From Caballeronia mineralivorans PML1(12) (lineage in GTDB: Bacteria; Pseudomonadota; Gammaproteobacteria; Burkholderiales; Burkholderiaceae), in assembly GCF_001028175.1 (NCBI RefSeq), contig NZ_AEJF01000199.1, positions 1 to 32,801 of the forward strand: DNA of 32,801 nucleotides, in the 5' to 3' direction. The notes under the pieces were generated by a model that was given only the letters and a program-made list of their open reading frames with translations, was not told the DNA's origin and did no database searches. Positions 32,336-32,801 of this stretch are shown in pieces. Both the position numbers and the translations under genes were made by a program. The number at the start of each line of letters is the position of its first letter. Within the stretch, counting starts at the first letter, position 1.

Positions 32336-32801
32336 CTAAAGTGTCCATGGCGGCTGTGGATTGAACGCGGCGACAAGAAAGTCGATCATGACCCGGACCT
32401 TCGCCGGGGGTGCTCGATCTGGCGAGCGAACCAGGTGTATGCCGCCCAGATCTGCAGTGCTGGCGTCGAGTGCGACCCTCTCCAGTTCGCCTCGCCGGAT
32501 TGCGTCGGCAACGATGAACTCGGGTTCGTAGAGGACCCCGAGACCGGCGACGGCAACTGCGACGAGGGCGTCGCCGTTATTGGCCAGCATGGTTCCCTTT
32601 ACGGCAACGCGCTTGTCGCCTTCCTTGCCGAACCGCCATTCTTCGGGTCGTGAGATGTTGGAAAAGCAGACGCTCAGGCAATTGTGATCTCGCAAATCGG
32701 ACCAGAGCCGGGGACGTCCGTGCTGTTCCCAGTAGCCGGGAGCCGCACAGACGATCATGGCGCTTTCGGTCAGCTTGCGGGAGACAAGACGGCTGTCCTT
32801 T
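32336..32801 (-). CDS. LysR-family regulator, effector domain, cut by window edge
   Basis: The frame is open to the right edge, so the N-terminal helix-turn-helix lies outside. The visible 154 residues are the second half of a LysR effector domain: DSRLVSRKLTESAMIVCAAP, GYWEQHGRPRLWSDLRDHNCL, then DALVAVAVAGLGVLYEPEFIV and a final RVMIDFLVAAF. This closely follows the common pattern of LysR proteins of the type that control neighbouring oxidoreductases. The ATG at 32758 is internal. The possible target, the SDR at 31368, lies downstream on the opposite strand and is therefore convergent. Confidence 0.85.
   Translation of the reverse strand, partial: KDSRLVSRKLTESAMIVCAAPGYWEQHGRPRLWSDLRDHNCLSVCFSNISRPEEWRFGKEGDKRVAVKGTMLANNGDALVAVAVAGLGVLYEPEFIVADAIRRGELERVALDASTADLGGIHLVRSPDRAPPAKVRVMIDFLVAAFNPQPPWTL

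Overview
The window looks like a betaproteobacterial chromosome of the Burkholderiaceae, most like Paraburkholderia/Caballeronia. This is inferred from high GC, the style of the FabI, GltX and YejABEF proteins, and GCAA-loop terminators. No database search was possible. It has three parts: a decayed accessory segment at the left, a conserved core block in the middle, and a second accessory segment at the right.

Left accessory segment (about 1-5690). It holds the C-terminal part of an IS1182-type transposase, an N-terminally truncated glycosyltransferase, a small unrecognised fragment, and a two-gene minus-strand unit made of an intact Fic protein and a frameshifted, truncated OLD-like ATPase. 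It ends with a P4-type tyrosine integrase. Next to the integrase start, 5672-5685 reads as the last 14 nt of a serine tRNA, followed by a strong terminator (5697-5736). I read this as the right attachment site of an island inserted in a tRNA-Ser gene whose body should lie left of the window.

Core block (about 5700-22515). It contains an XRE/MmyB-type regulator divergent from a double SnoaL-like protein, an SSB-like protein, a MarR-type regulator with a candidate operator, small and membrane proteins, and two paralogous secreted proline-rich proteins, each with its own terminator. Then come fabI divergent from a complete yejABEF-like peptide ABC transporter operon, an NlpC/P60 endopeptidase, a cytochrome c remnant lacking its first haem cysteine, a patatin-like lipoprotein, gltX and tRNA-Ala(GGC).

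Right accessory segment (about 22516-32801). Immediately after tRNA-Ala lie the start of a second P4-type integrase, a truncated IS6-family element and an SDR tail cut exactly at the IS inverted repeat. These suggest a decayed island at the tRNA-Ala site. Then follow apparently functional oxidoreductase cassettes: a LysR regulator with an SDR and an MFS exporter, a divergent aldehyde dehydrogenase, a broken aldo/keto reductase, and an epoxide-hydrolase-like alpha/beta hydrolase with a TetR regulator. Two closely matching palindromes sit at the tetR and hydrolase promoters. A broken LysR gene, an atypical SDR and a LysR gene cut by the window edge complete the region.

I found no CRISPR array, rRNA or complete prophage. 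No clearly new system stands out. The most testable points are the TetR operator pair, the two tRNA-linked island ends, the Fic-ATPase unit, a hairpin covering the ribosome binding site of a secreted protein, and the haem-motif mutation.
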